In this document: positions 11,415 through 24,800 of the stretch, piece after piece
Layout of the letters: every line of letters begins with the position of its first letter
Numbering within the stretch: position 1 is the stretch's first letter
Assembly (NCBI GenBank): GCA_902806565.1
Contig: CADCXA010000053.1
Location: 558,001 to 622,000, forward strand
DNA from: Hypoxylon rubiginosum
Lineage: Eukaryota; Ascomycota; Sordariomycetes; Xylariales; Hypoxylaceae
DNA length: 64,000 nucleotides
Direction: 5' to 3'
Translations under genes and position numbers: made by a program
The notes under the pieces: model-generated
The model's input: only the letters and a program-made list of their open reading frames with translations
What the model was told of the DNA's origin: nothing
The model's database searches: none

Positions 11415-11736
11415 TATAATAAAAGTTTATATTAAAAACTTAAAATAGCTTTAATTTAATATAATAATTTTTATAGGTTTTAAGATTTTTAATTTTTTTA
11501 ATTTAAACAGGAATTTAAAGCCTTATTTATATTTTAAAATTATTATTTAATTTTTATTTTATTATTATTTTAAATATTTAATTAATATATATTAATTTTA
11601 TTATTTTAATTTAAGTTATTTTTATTTATTTAATTTTAATTAATTTATATATTAATATATAAAATATAAATTTATTAAAATTTATAATTATAAATTTTTT
11701 AAATTTAATAAGTTATTTAAATTAAATTATATAATA
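11415..11736 (-). repeat. Left LTR (322 bp) of the outer retrotransposon
   Basis: Fully AT-converted copy. Position by position it equals the right LTR with C replaced by T and G by A. The ends, TATAAT..ATA, derive from TGT..ACA borders; the right copy still shows the intact ACA end. Confidence 0.85.
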
Positions 11737-13589
11737 TTAACTTTTTTTTTTTTAAGTTTTATTTTAAAATATTATTTTATAAATATAAAAATTTATAAAT
11801 TTTTTTAATTATTATTAATAAAAGTTTTTAATAAAATATTTAACTTTTTTATTAAATAAGTAATTATAAGGTTTTTAAATTTAATATTTTTTAATAAATT
11901 ATTTTTTTTATTTAATTAAATATTTTATTTTTTTTAAATTTTTTATAAAATCTTTTATTTTTTTTATTTAATAATTTTTTATTTTAATTAAAACTACTTT
12001 TTATAAAATTTAATTAAAATTAAATAATATTTAATTATTAATATAATAAAGTTTAATAAAAAAAATATAAAATAAATTATAAAATTTTTAATTTTTAAAA
12101 AATATAAGTTTTATAACGGTTAAAAAATTTACTTTTTAAATTTTAAAAAACCTTAATATTTTTTAATTTAACTTTTTTATAAGTTTTTTTTATTTTTATA
12201 TTTTTAACGTTTAATATAATTAGTTATTTTTTATTTATTTAAATTTTTATTTAATATTAATTTTATTTAAAATATTTTTAAATATCTTTTTAAATTTAAA
12301 TTATTTAATAAAAATAAAATTAACTTTTTAGGTTTTTAAATACTTTAAATAAAAAATTATATATTATAAAATAATAATTATAATTAATATAAAAAAATAT
12401 TATATAAAAAAAGAAAAATTTATATTATTATAAATAAATTTAACTATAAAAAATAAATCTTTTTAATTATTTATTTTATAATTAATAAATAATTATAAGT
12501 AAGTTTTAAAAGTTTAATTAAGTTATTTAATTTATTTATTAATTTAAAAATAAAAAACTATATTTATATAAAATTTAATATTTATTAATTTAAAAAAGTT
12601 TTTTTATAAATATATTATAAATTTAAAATCTTTATTAAAAATAATATTTAATAATATATTATATAATCTTTAATATTTTTTAGTAAAAACTTTAATAAAG
12701 TTATTAGTTTTTTTTTTTTTTTTTTTTTAAAAAATAAAATAAACTATTTTTATAAAAAAATTTATTATTATTTATATAAAATTATATTTATTTAATAATA
12801 ATAAGTTTATAATAAAATTTATTATAATAATATATTAAAATTTATAATAAAATTTTATAAACTAAAAAAAACTATAAAATATATATTTTAAAATCTTATT
12901 TTTTTAATATTTTAAATATTTTTTAATATATTTTTTAATTATATTTTTTAAATTAAACTATTAAAAATTAAAATAATTAATTTTATAATTTTATTTATTT
13001 TTATATAACTAACGATATATATATTATATTTAAACTTTATAATTTTTTATTATAAAATTATTAATATTTATAAATAGTTTTTATAATAAAATAAGTTATT
13101 TTATATTTTTATATTTTTTTTTAATTAATTTTTTTATTTCTAGTAAATAAGATTTTTAACGTAATTTTTTTAAAATTTTTTATAAACTTTAATAATTATT
13201 ATAATATTTTAAAATTATAAAGTTATTTTAATATAAATAAAATAATAATTAAAATAATAAATATAATTCCTTATAAATATAAAAAATATTTTTCTTATAA
13301 AATTAAAATAATTAATTAATTTTTAAATTTTTTTTTTTAAAATAATATTATAATAATTTAAATAAAATATTAATTTTTTTATTTAAATATTTTAATTAAT
13401 AATTAATAATAAATTAATATAAAATAAGTTATTAAATTTATTAAACTTATTTTTAATTTAATATTTTAATAATAATAAAATAAAAGAAATTTTAATAATT
13501 AAAATAAACTTTAATTTAATAATATATTTTTTTAAAATATTATTTTTATTTTTTAAAAAAGTTAATAATATTTAATAGTTTTTTATTAT

Positions 13590-13771
13590 TATTAAATAAT
13601 AAAAAATTATTCTAAAAAACTTATTTAAATTTTATATATAAACTAACGGCCGGAGTTTTAATAACTTTATTATAAAATTATTTTAAGGAATTATAAAAAT
13701 ATATATAATTAAAAAAAATACACTTAATATATAAAATTAACTTTTTAATTAAATATATATATTATTTAATA
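13590..13771 (+). repeat. Left LTR (182 bp) of the inner Copia element
   Basis: It matches the copy at 19218-19399 along its whole length, with differences mostly between C and T or G and A. Conserved landmarks include the AACGGCCGG-like island near 13645 and the shared terminal words. Confidence 0.82.
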
Positions 13772-16700
13772 ATTAAAAGTTTTATTTTACTTAAAAATTA
13801 AAAAACTATATATAAATAATAATACGTGATTTTTAATTAATTAAAAACTATAAAATTATAAAATAATTATATTAATAAAACCTTTTATAACTTAAATTTA
13901 ATTAATAATAAAAAAATTAATATATTAAAAATAATAAAAGAAAAAGTTTTTTATAATAGTTTAATTAACTAGGAATAATAAAATAAAAAATTCTAAATAA
14001 AAATTATTAATTTAGAATTTTAAAAGTATATTAATTTTATAAAAATATTAAAATAATTAAAAGAATTATTTTAACTAAATATTAATAACTATTTAAAGAA
14101 AACTTAATAAATAACACGAAATTTATTAAATAACAGTTTTTAAATTACGATAAATAAAAATTAAAAAAAATAAGTTAAAATAAATAAAAGATTTATAAAT
14201 TTAATAAAAATAATAAAAAAAGGTAAAATTATTTATAAAAAAAATTAAACTTTTTATAGTTATAATTATAAAATTTATTAAACTTATTAATAAGTAGTTA
14301 AAAAATTAAAAAACTAGGTTATTAATTTTATATTTTTAAATTATTAAAATATATATTTTAATTTAATAAACATTTTATATAAATAATATAAAAAACTATT
14401 TATTATTAGTAAAATATATAATAATTAATTAAAATTATAAACTTAAAAATAATATAAAAAAGCAATATAATAATTAATAAAAATACTTAAAAACTTTAAA
14501 ATATAAATAATTAAATAAAAATTAATTATTATAAATATAAAAATAAAAAGTTTATAAATATTATTAATAATTAATTACTAATAAAAAACCTTAAAATTAT
14601 ATTTAACGGTGTTTTAAATAACTAAATAACTAGTTATAAATTATTAAATATTAATAAAATTAAAAGTAATATATTTAATTATTTAAATATAATAATTATT
14701 TTATATAAATATATATTTTTATAATTAACTTTTATATAACCTTATTTTATAAAAAAAGTATTTGTTATTTAATTTAATAACATAGAATCTAATTATAATA
14801 AAAATTTAAATATTAAACCGGAAAAAAAAAAAAACACCATTTTTAAATTTTTTAATCAATTAAAATAAAATAAAAATAATAAAAACTATAGTAAATTATA
14901 AAACCGAAATAATTTAAATAAATAAATTAAGTTAATTAAAAGAAAATAAACTAATATATTTATTAATTATTTATAAAAAATTAATATTTTATATTTAGTT
15001 TATTATAATTATTATAAGATTTTTAACTACTAGTATATTATTAAAAACAAAGCTTTAAAAAACTAAACCTTAAATTTTACTATAAAAAGAATAATTAAAT
15101 ATAAAATAATTAAAAATAATATATTTATTAAGTTAATTAAAAAAATAAAAAAAAGATTATTTATATAAAATAAAAATTAATTAGTTTAAATAATTAAGAA
15201 AATAAAAAAAACGTTTTTAATTTTATAAATTATATTTAAAGTTAATATTTATTTTTTAAAAAACTTAATAATTTTAAACTTAAAAATTATTATTTATATT
15301 TTTAATTAATTTAATTAATTTTTATTATATTAAATAATATATATTAAAAATATAATTTTTATAAAAGATTTAATTATATTTATATAAAAATATAAAAAAA
15401 TAAATATATATTTAAAAAGTTTAAAAAAAATAAAACAAAATTTATAATTATAAAAAATAATATATTATAAAAAATTCACTTATAATATAATATTATTAAA
15501 ACTTTTAAAAAAAATAAAATACTAATAAAATTATAAAAATATAAATAACTGTTTATAAAAAAAAAAAATTCCGTTTTATATATTATTATTAATAAATAAA
15601 ATTAATATATTTTAAAAAATTTTCTTAAGAACTTTATTAATTACTTATTTTATATAAAAAATATTAAATTTAATAACTAAATAAAGTAACCTTTAAATAT
15701 AATAATTAATAAATTATAATATTTATAATTTAACTACTTAAAATTAAAAACTTTTAATTACACGACTAGTTACTTTTAAAAAATAAAAATTAAAAAGTTT
15801 AATTTAACTAAAAAAATTAATTAAATTATTATAATAAAATATAACATATATAACTATAAAAAAATTAAAAAGCTTAATTATTGTAAATATTATAAATAAC
15901 TAAATAAATTAAATAAATATTTAATTATTAATTTTTATAATTTAAAAATAAACTTTTAAAAATATTAATATATAATATTAATCACTAATAAATATATAAA
16001 ATAAATTTAAAACTTTTATTTTAAAAATTATACTTTAAATTTAATTATTAAAGTTTTAAACTAAATATTTAAAAATATTTAAAAATAATATTAACTTAAT
16101 ATTAAAGTTATTAAATATAATAATAAACTAATAATAAAAAAACACGTTATATAAAATTATATTTAATAAATATATTATATTAAATTTAAATCTTTAATAT
16201 TAAATACGTAAAATTAAAATAAAAACGCCGAATATTTAAAAGATATAATTAAATAAAAAATTTAAATAATAAAAATAAAATTAAAACTTTTAAGTTTTTT
16301 ATAAATAAAAGTTTTTAAAACTGTTATTTATTTTTATAATTATATTTTTAAGTATAACCTTAATTGGTAATTTTTATATAAGCGTTTTTATATTTATTTA
16401 ATATTTAAAAACAATATAATTATTAATAAAAAACTATATTAAGCTTATTTAAAAATATATAAATATAAGGTGTTTATATTTACTATAAAAATAAAATAAA
16501 AATAAAACTAACGTTAATATTTTAATTAAAAAATATAAATAAATTATTTAATAAGTTATAACTTTATAAATATTTATAATATTTAAATTTTTATATTAAA
16601 ACAAGTTATTAAAATATAAAATATTATATTTAATAAAAACATTATATTTAATAAAAATATTTTATCCTTAAAAAATAACTTGTTATATATAATAAAAAAG

Positions 16701-16981
16701 AATATTTAAAACCTAGTTAATTAAGTTATTATTTTATAAAATATAAAAAAAAAAACTAACTTAAAGTTATTAGTTTTTAAAAAAAACAAAATAAAAATAA
16801 AAATATTAATAAAAAATAAAGGCGAGTAAAATTATAAAATAAATAGTAATAATAAAAAATATAATAATAAAAAAACTAAAAAACTTAATTATTTTTATAT
16901 TAAAATTATATTTATATTATATTTTACTTTTAATATTACTTTTTTACTAGTTACTTTATTATTTATTATAATAATAAAAAA

Positions 16982-17160
16982 AAAGTTAAACGTTATAAAT
17001 TATACTTTTTTAAATATAAATATTAAAAAAAAAATTAAACGTTATAAATTATATTTTCTTAAATATAATTAAAAAATTAAAATTAAATACTATAAATTAC
17101 ACTTTTTATAATAAAATAAAAAAAATAAAGTTAAATATTATAAATTACATTTTTTAAAAT
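16982..17160 (+). repeat. Decayed tandem repeat (about 4 x 48 bp) inside the Copia element
   Basis: Four successive units share the core TTAAA(C/T)..TATAAATTA(T/C)A(C/T)TTTT. They start near 16982, 17031, 17080 and 17128. The spacing of about 48 bases is a multiple of three, so it could have coded a repeated peptide of 16 residues in the polyprotein between integrase and reverse transcriptase. Confidence 0.6.
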
Positions 17161-17934
17161 AAAAATATAAAAAACGTTATTTTAATAAATTAAATTATAG
17201 CTTTTAATACGCTTTTAAAATAAACTAAAAAAGATTTACTTATTTTTTATTTTAAAATTACAAATTATATAATAAATTAAAAAACCATATTTAATATAAA
17301 ACGTTTAATTTTAATAATAAAATTAATATATAAAAAACTAGTAAATAAAATATAAATAATATAAATAATATATTATTTATAACGTTATTTTATAAGTTAA
17401 ATAAATTTAAATTTAATATCACACCTAGGATTATATAAATTTAAAAAGCTGTAAAAATTTCTATAAAAAAAACAAAAAATCTATAAAAAAAATCTACCAC
17501 TTTCTTTAAAAACTTATAAAAAGTTATAAAATTATACCTTAAAATAAAAATTTAAAAAAACTAAAAAATTATATTTAAATAACTATAAAAAAATAAACTT
17601 TTAAATTAAATATAAATAATAAACTATTAATAATAAATAAATTTTAAACTATATATAAATATATATATATAAATTTAATAAATATAAATAATTTATAAAA
17701 TATAAAATAAAACTAATAATCTAAAAAAATTAATAAATTAAAAATAAGTATTTAAATATTTATATTTTAATATTAACCGAAAAATTATTCTAAACTTTTA
17801 TTATAATTATAATAAAATTTAACTTTAAATTAATTTAATATAATATAATTAACGTATTTATAAATATAAATCTAAATAAAAAATTTTATATAAAAATACT
17901 TTTAAAGTACTAGAAACATTAAATTATTTTACAT

Positions 17935-18099
17935 TTATTAAAAACGTTATATAAATTAAAAAAATCTTTTATATTTTAATAAAAAAAACTAATTAAAACA
18001 TTTATAAAATTAAACTTTTTAATTATTTTTTATAAACTTTATTATTTCTTTAAAAATAAAATATTAATTTTTTTTTATATTAATAATATTATTTTTATA
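17935..18099 (+). other. Copia reverse transcriptase remnant
   Basis: One frame runs for 55 codons with only two adjacent stops and keeps the layout of Copia RT. It opens with an LLKTLYKLKKS segment (compare LLKALYGLRRS of fungal Copia elements). After 34 further codons it reads ILIFFYINNIIF, that is the YVDD catalytic box with both Asp codons turned to Asn by G-to-A change. The spacing between the two motifs is normal for the family. The enzyme is inactive. Confidence 0.75.
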
Positions 18100-19217
18100 T
18101 ATTAAAACTACAAATAATAAATAATAAATATAATAATATTATAACTATAAAAAAAATACTAATTTATAAATAAAAATAACTTATAATAATTTCTCGAAAT
18201 TAAAATAATTAAAAACCAAGATAAAAAATTAATTTAACTTTTTTAATTTTTATATATAAATAAGTTAAATAAATTATTAATAAATAAAAAACTAAGAATT
18301 ATTTTTTTAATTTTTATAAAAAATAAAAAACTGTTATTTTTATTAAAATTAACTTCTTTATAATTTATTTAATAATATTAATAAAAGATTAAATTAATAT
18401 TATACGTAATAATAATTATATATTTTAATATTATTTTTATAGTTTTTTAACTAGTTAAATTTAATATAAATTTTAATAATAAATATTATTTTAAAACTAA
18501 CTAATTAATTTAATATTTTTTTATTATTTAATATTTATTTTTATAATATAAATATACTAATATATTTAAAATAACTAGTAACGTTTTATTTATTAATAAT
18601 ATTTTTAATTAAAAAAGTTTATAAATATATATAATAAACTTATTTAAAAAAGTAATTAAATAATATATAAATAAATAAAATATAATAACTATTTTTATAA
18701 TAAAAACGAAGTTATTATTTTTTATATAAACTATAAAAAAAATTATATTTATATTATATTTAATTATAAAGCTTAATATAAATTTAAATAATTTAAAAAT
18801 TATAATATATTATAATAATAAATAAATAATTAAACTAATATATATAAATATTATATTATTTTAAATTAAACTATAATATATAAATATTTATAATTATTAA
18901 TTACAATAAAAAACATTTATAAATTAAATTAAAATCATTTATATTTTTATAAAAAATATAATAATAAATAATTTTATTAAAATATTTATTATAAAAAAAT
19001 TCGCTGTATTTATTTAATAATTAAACCTAATAAATATATAAAAAAGAATTAAATTTAAATAAATTCGCAAGCTTATAAAAAAGGATTTTAATAAAATAAA
19101 AAACTTTTTATTTAACGGAAAAAATAATATATATATAATTAACAATTAAAAAATATTAAAAAATAAATTTTAATTACTTAAGCTTTTTTATTAAAAATAA
19201 ATAAACCTAAAAAGGTA

Positions 19218-19399
19218 TATTAAATAATAAAAGATTATTTTAAAAGATTTATTTAAATCTTATATATAAGTTAATAACTAAAGCCGTAATAACCTTATTA
19301 TAAAACTATTTTAAAAAATCGTAAAAACATATACAATTAAAAAAAATATATTTAATATATAAAATTAACCTTTTAATTAAATACACATATTATTTAATA
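19218..19399 (+). repeat. Right LTR (182 bp) of the inner Copia element
   Basis: Same length as the left copy. It is preceded by a purine-rich tract and followed by ATTAT, the same five bases found before the left LTR. Confidence 0.82.
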
Positions 19400-22300
19400 A
19401 TTATAAATTTTAAAAGTAAAATATTATAAAATAAAATTTCTTAATTTTATTTTTTTAAAAAAAAATTAATTTTATTATAAAATTTAAAACGTTTATTTTA
19501 ATATAAGTAATTAAGTTTAAATTAAAATAAATAAAAACTAAAATAATTATAAATTAATTTTTTAATATTTTAAAAATAATTAATATTAATTTTATTTATT
19601 TTTTATTTTTTTTATTTTTTTTATTAATATTTATTAAAGGTTTAATTATTATTCAAAAATTATAAATAAAATATTAATAAAAGTTTATAAATTTTATAAA
19701 TTACTAATATTTTTTAAAATTAATTAGATTTTTTTATTTTTAAATATTTTTAATTTTATTTAAACTTATTAATATATTATTAATTTTAATAATATATTTT
19801 AAAAATTTAACTTTTTAAATTTTTTAAAAATATTTTATTAATTATTTAAAAATTTCTTTTATTAAAATATTATTTTTTTTTAAGTATTTTTATAAATAAG
19901 GATATTATTAAAATAAATAAATATATTAATATTAATTAAATTTTAAAAAATATTATTTATTATAATTTAAAAAATTACTAGGGTATTAATAAGTTTAAAA
20001 AATATTATTAAATATTTATATAAATTATATTTATATTTAGAAACTATTTTTTATTTATCTTTTTTTTTAATTTATATAAAGTTAAATTTAAACTTAAAAT
20101 TAATTTTAATAAAAAATTTAGTAATTTTAAATTATATTTAAAGTTTTATAATTAAAAGAATTAAATAATAATATTAAATTTTTAATAATTAATAATAAAT
20201 TATAATAAATCTTTTAAATTTATTTTTTTAATAAATAATATTAAAATAATATATAATAAAATAAACTTTTTAATTTCTTTTATATTAATTATTTTTTTTA
20301 ATTAAGGTTTTAAAATAGATAATTCCTTTTTATTTATAATATAAAAAGGTTTTTAAAAAAGTATTTTTTTTTTATAAAAGTTTATAATATAATTTTAAAA
20401 TTAATAATTAAAAAATTATTATTTTATTTTTTAAATTATAATTAAATAAAATTTTTAAAATTTCTTAAAAATATTTTTAAATATTTCTTAAGTATTTATT
20501 TAAATTATTATTAAAATAAAAAAAAATGTTAATAAGTTTATTAAAATTTTATTTATATAAATTTTTTTTATAATATTTAAAAGTAAATTAAATTTTTTAA
20601 ATTTAAAAGAAAAAATAAGCTAACTAATATTATTTAAATTATTATTAAAGAAAAATAATATCGCATTTTTTATTTAAATTAATAAATTTAAAGTTAAAAT
20701 AAATAAAATAGTTTTTTTAATATTAAAATATAAAAGTTTTTAAGTAAAACCTTTTTTTTTATTTAAATATTAAAGCGTTAAAATTTATTATTAATTAAAA
20801 ATATTATTATTTATAAATAAAAATTTTTTATTAATATACTTTAAAAAAAAATATAATTAATATATTATTTTTTATATTTATAAGTATTTTTATTTAATAT
20901 TCTTTATTATTATAAATAAATATTATTTTATAAATAAATTAATTTCTAGAATATAATTTAAAAGTTAATTTATTAAAAATTAAAAACCCTTTATAATTTA
21001 TAATTTAATATATTAAAAAAAAATGTAAAAGTTTATTAATATTTTTTATAATTTTATATATATTTTTTAATTTTAATTATTTAATAAATAAAATTTATTA
21101 TAGTTTTTATATTTTAATTAAAATAAATTTATTATTAAATTATTAATTCTTTATTAATATAATAAAATAACTATTTAAAAATTTAAGTTAAAATCTTTTT
21201 TTTTAGTAATTCTTTAAAAAAAAGGTTTTATTAAACTTAAATTAATTTTTATTTTTTTTATAAATATAAAAACTAATGTTATATTATTACTAGATTTTTA
21301 TTTTATAAAAGTAACTTTTTTTAAAGTTATAAATAATTTTTTTTTATTAATATTTTTTTTTATAAAATAAAATAAAATACTGTAATTATTTTTTTTATAA
21401 TATTAATATAAGTATTTATTTTTTTTATATTAGTTAATATTTATTTAATTAATTTTTTATAAAGTTTTTTTATTAAAAGTTTAATATTTATTTTTAAAAT
21501 TAAATTAATTATTATTTATTTATTAATTTTATTTCTTTAAAAATTAATTTTAACTAAATTTAAAATAGTTATTTTTACTATAAAATTAATAGTTTAATTT
21601 TAATTACTTTATTATTAAATTAAACTTATTTTTTTTTAATATATTAAAATTTATAGGTATATTTTTATAAATTTACTTAGTTTTTTAAATAACGTTAATA
21701 AATTTTTTATTATTATTTAAAAAACTTTTTTAATAAAAATATATTAATTTAATAATTTTATTTAATAAAATTTTAACGATATAATTTTAAAAAATAATTT
21801 TAAATTATTAAATTAATTTATTAAAATTTAATATTTTAATAAAATACTAAGTTATATTTTTATAATATTTAAGCTTAAATATTTTCTTTAAATTATAATA
21901 TTTTTTTAAAAAGTTTTTAAAATATTTTTTTAAAGTAAATTTATAATTTATTTAAAAATCTATAAGTTTTATTTATTTTATTATTTATAATTTTTATTAA
22001 TATTATATTTAAGTTTTTTTTATTAATAAAAACTTTATTTAATTAATATAATAATAATTTTTTAGAAAGTTTTTTATATATATTTTTATATATAATTTTA
22101 TTTTTAAATATTAAAATTAAAACTTAAAAAAATCCTTATTATTATAAATAATAAACTTATTAAAATATATAAAATTAATAATAATAAAAATAAGGTAAAT
22201 TAATTATTTAAATATTTAAATTAATTTATTTTTTAATATAATTAAAAAAGTTAATTTAATATATAAAATGTAAAAAAGTGGCGGTTTTTATAAAAGTTTT

Positions 22301-23683
22301 AATAATAATTTGTTTTTTTTATTATTAAAATTATTAAAAAAAAATAATAGATTTTTATTTTTATTTTTTTTAAATATAAAAAATCTAATTTATATAAAGT
22401 TAAATTAAATTTAAATATTAATAATAATTTTTTTAATTTAGTTAATTTATAAAATTTAAGTAAATAATTAATTTTTTATTTTTATTTTTAAATTAAAATA
22501 TATAAGTAAAAAATAAATATTAAAAATAATATTAATTTAAATTAATTATTTAATAAATTTAATAAAAATAATTTTAATATATATTTAAAAATTTAATAAT
22601 TATTTTTAAAAGGTTTAATTTAATTAAATTAAATTAATATATTTTTAAATAAGTAATTTATTAATTTATAAATTCTTAGTAATAATTTATTTAATGATTT
22701 TATTTTAAATTTTTTTATAAATATTAAAATTAATATATAATAATTTTAAAATTAAATATTATTTTTAAATAATTTAAATTAATTTATTAATTATAATTTA
22801 TTATATAGTATTATTATTTATAAATTTAATAATAATCCTTTAAATTTATTATAAAAATATTTAATTAAATTATTTAACTTAATTTTTAAAGTTAATAATT
22901 TAAATTATTAATATTTTAATTTTTATATTATATATTTAAATAATAATATTATAAATTATATAAAAGATATTATAATTTTTATAAACTTTTTAATTTTTTT
23001 AGTAAGTAATATTTATTTAAATAATTAAAATTTAAATAATATTATAAAAGTTTTATATTTAAATATAAAATTATAAAATTTATTTTAAAAAATTAATAAT
23101 AATAATATTAAATATAATAAAATTAAAAATATTTTTTATAATTAGTTTATAATTTTAAAATTAATATAATATAAAAGTTAAATTTTTAAGTTAAAATATT
23201 ATTTTTATTTTAATAAATTTTTAAATAATAAAAAAAATATTAAGTTTAATAAAAGATTTTTTAAGTTTTTAATAAAAAAAAAATAAAAAAGATTTTTATT
23301 AATATTATTTATATAAAAAGTTAATTAGTTAAAAAGTTTTTTTAATTAAAAAAATCTTAAATTTAAATTTTTTAAAAAATAAAGTAGATTTTTTTTATTT
23401 TAATAATTTTAAAATAAAATATAATAAGGTTATTAATAAAAATAATAATAATATTAAATTATAAAAAAATTACGTTAAAATAATAATATAAATTATTTTA
23501 AAAAAAATATTTTTTAATAATAATAAAAAAGTATTATTTATTAAAAAAAAAAGTTTTAAATTATTAAAAAAAATTATAAAATAATTAATTTAAAATAAAA
23601 AAGTTTTAAAATATTTAATATTTTAAAAATTTTTATTAATTATTTAAATTTTAATATAATTTTTAAAGAAAATAAAAATTATT

Positions 23684-24005
23684 TATAATAAAAATTTATA
23701 TTAAAAATTTAAAATAATTTTAATTTAATATAATAATTTTTACAGGTTTTAAAATTTTTAATTTTTTTAATTTAAATAAAAATTTAAAACTTTATTTATA
23801 TTTTAAAGTTATTATTTAATTTTTATTTTATTACCGCTTTAAGCGCTTAATTAATATATGTTAATTTTATTGTTTTAATTTAAGTTATTTTTATCTATTT
23901 AACCTTAGTTAACTTATATATTAATATATAAGATATAAGTTTACCAAGATCTGTGACCATAGGTTTCTCTAATTTGGTAAGCCACTTGGATCGAGCCATG
24001 TGACA
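23684..24005 (-). repeat. Right LTR (322 bp) of the outer retrotransposon, partly spared by RIP
   Basis: The first 150 bases or so are AT-converted like the left copy, but G and C reappear from about 23835 and the last 70 bases (23935-24005) look unmutated. It ends ..CATGTGACA, so on the minus strand the LTR begins TGTCACATG. This copy shows what the LTR looked like before RIP. Confidence 0.82.
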
Positions 24006-24800
24006 GTCCTCAAGTCCGAGTCGCGACAAACACCACGCTACCGTAGACGCTTGACACATCGCGCCCATATCCGATTCCCAACGACATTCGTTCCTAGGGG
24101 CCCAAACGAGACACCGGAGCACCACTTCCCTCTACAGACTATCACCGCGCGGTCAACGCAATCTCGCTTCATCAATCGGTACGATAGTCGCGAGATACTG
24201 ATCCTTGTCGATGGGAGTTGCATCAACAACGGGAACAGGAGAGATATCGCCAACGCGCCATCTGGCGGTTGCAGCTTTACATACAAGGGCCCAGGAAGGC
24301 ACGGTCCCGACATAGCTCTCCCTTTTCAGGACGACGCCTATAACGATGGCGTAACGGTCGGGTTTCCCTTGGAGAAAAGTGGACCGGGAGGCGAGATCTA
24401 CGACGCGACGAGCAACCGGGCGAAGCTCCGGGCCGTCATAGCCGCCCTCGAGTTCCGCGCCTGGCAGGAGGAGGGCTGGCGGCGCATCGTCGTCGCGACC
24501 GACCTCGAATACGTCGTGTTCGGCGCGACGAGGTGGCTCTCGCTCTGGCTGCGCCGGCGGTGGCGGACGCGCAAGGGGAGGGTCGCGAACCGGGACCTGT
24601 GGGAGGAGCTGCACGGCGTCATCGAGAATCTGCAGAAGCTCGGCACCTCCGTCGCGTTCTGGCTCCTCCCGCCCGGCAGCGTGGCCAAGTCCCATTCTAT
24701 GCTGGTGCGCGACACGAAAGATGCTGCGAGAGAGGCGGCTCTAGTGCCCCCTGACACGACTGTAGTCGAATTCACGCGGCTATGTGGTATCATGGTGTGA
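24006..24800 (+). pseudogene. RNase H-like protein, main part, separated from its start codon
   Basis: The open frame codes for 264 residues with an RNase H fold: LILVDGSCINNG (first catalytic Asp, residue 89 counted from the distant ATG), SNRAKLRAVIAALEFR, IVVATDLEYVV (third acidic residue, Asp186), then a basic WRTRKGRVANRDLWEEL segment and a late DTKDAAREAA motif. These follow the order of fungal type 1 RNase H-like proteins. The second catalytic position, normally Glu in NRAELRA, is Lys160 (AAG at 24423-24425), so activity is doubtful even before the insertion. The gene starts at 11350 and is interrupted by the nested retrotransposons. No in-frame ATG exists here near the 5' end; only a GTG lies in the LTR. 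It could be transcribed from the LTR, but a normal start is gone. It has stayed open since the insertion. Confidence 0.7.

Larger units (their letters stand above)
13590..19399 (+). mobile_element. Inner Copia-type LTR retrotransposon, nested, RIP-destroyed
   Basis: Two 182-bp direct repeats (13590-13771 and 19218-19399) bound a 5810-bp element. Each starts TATTAAATAAT and ends ATTATTTAATA, the RIP form of inverted TG..CA LTR borders. Both flanks read ATTAT (13585-13589 and 19400-19404), a plausible 5-bp target duplication, though easy to match by chance in such AT-rich DNA. A purine-rich tract (AAAAAGG) precedes the right LTR, which places the coding sense on the plus strand, as does the A-rich plus strand. 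The reverse transcriptase remnant at 17935-18099 lies about 1.1 kb before the 3' LTR, as in Copia elements, where RT and RNase H follow integrase. The element interrupts the outer retrotransposon, so it is the younger insertion. Confidence 0.82.
11415..24005 (-). mobile_element. Outer LTR retrotransposon, RIP-destroyed, carrying a nested element
   Basis: The element is bounded by 322-bp LTRs that align end to end without indels (constant offset of 12269 bases). It inserted into an RNase H-like gene, leaving the 5-bp duplication. After subtracting the nested 5.8-kb element it is about 6.8 kb, a normal size. The plus strand is T-rich and a pyrimidine tract (a purine tract on the minus strand) follows the left LTR at 11737-11755, so I place the coding sense on the minus strand with the left LTR as the 3' LTR. 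A weak YxDD-like reverse transcriptase remnant occurs on the minus strand at 13051-13071, roughly 1.3 kb from the 3' LTR, which would suit Copia order, but superfamily is uncertain. No ORF survives. Confidence 0.82.

Noticed and set aside
11737..23683. CRISPR-like or satellite array in the AT-rich block
   Set aside because: The repeats found are LTR pairs and one short tandem repeat inside a Copia element. No regular spacer structure exists, and CRISPR is not expected in a fungus.
24153..24793. Minus-strand ORFs opposite the RNase H-like gene
   Set aside because: The plus-strand frame carries ordered RNase H motifs; the opposite frames are Arg/Pro-rich shadows.
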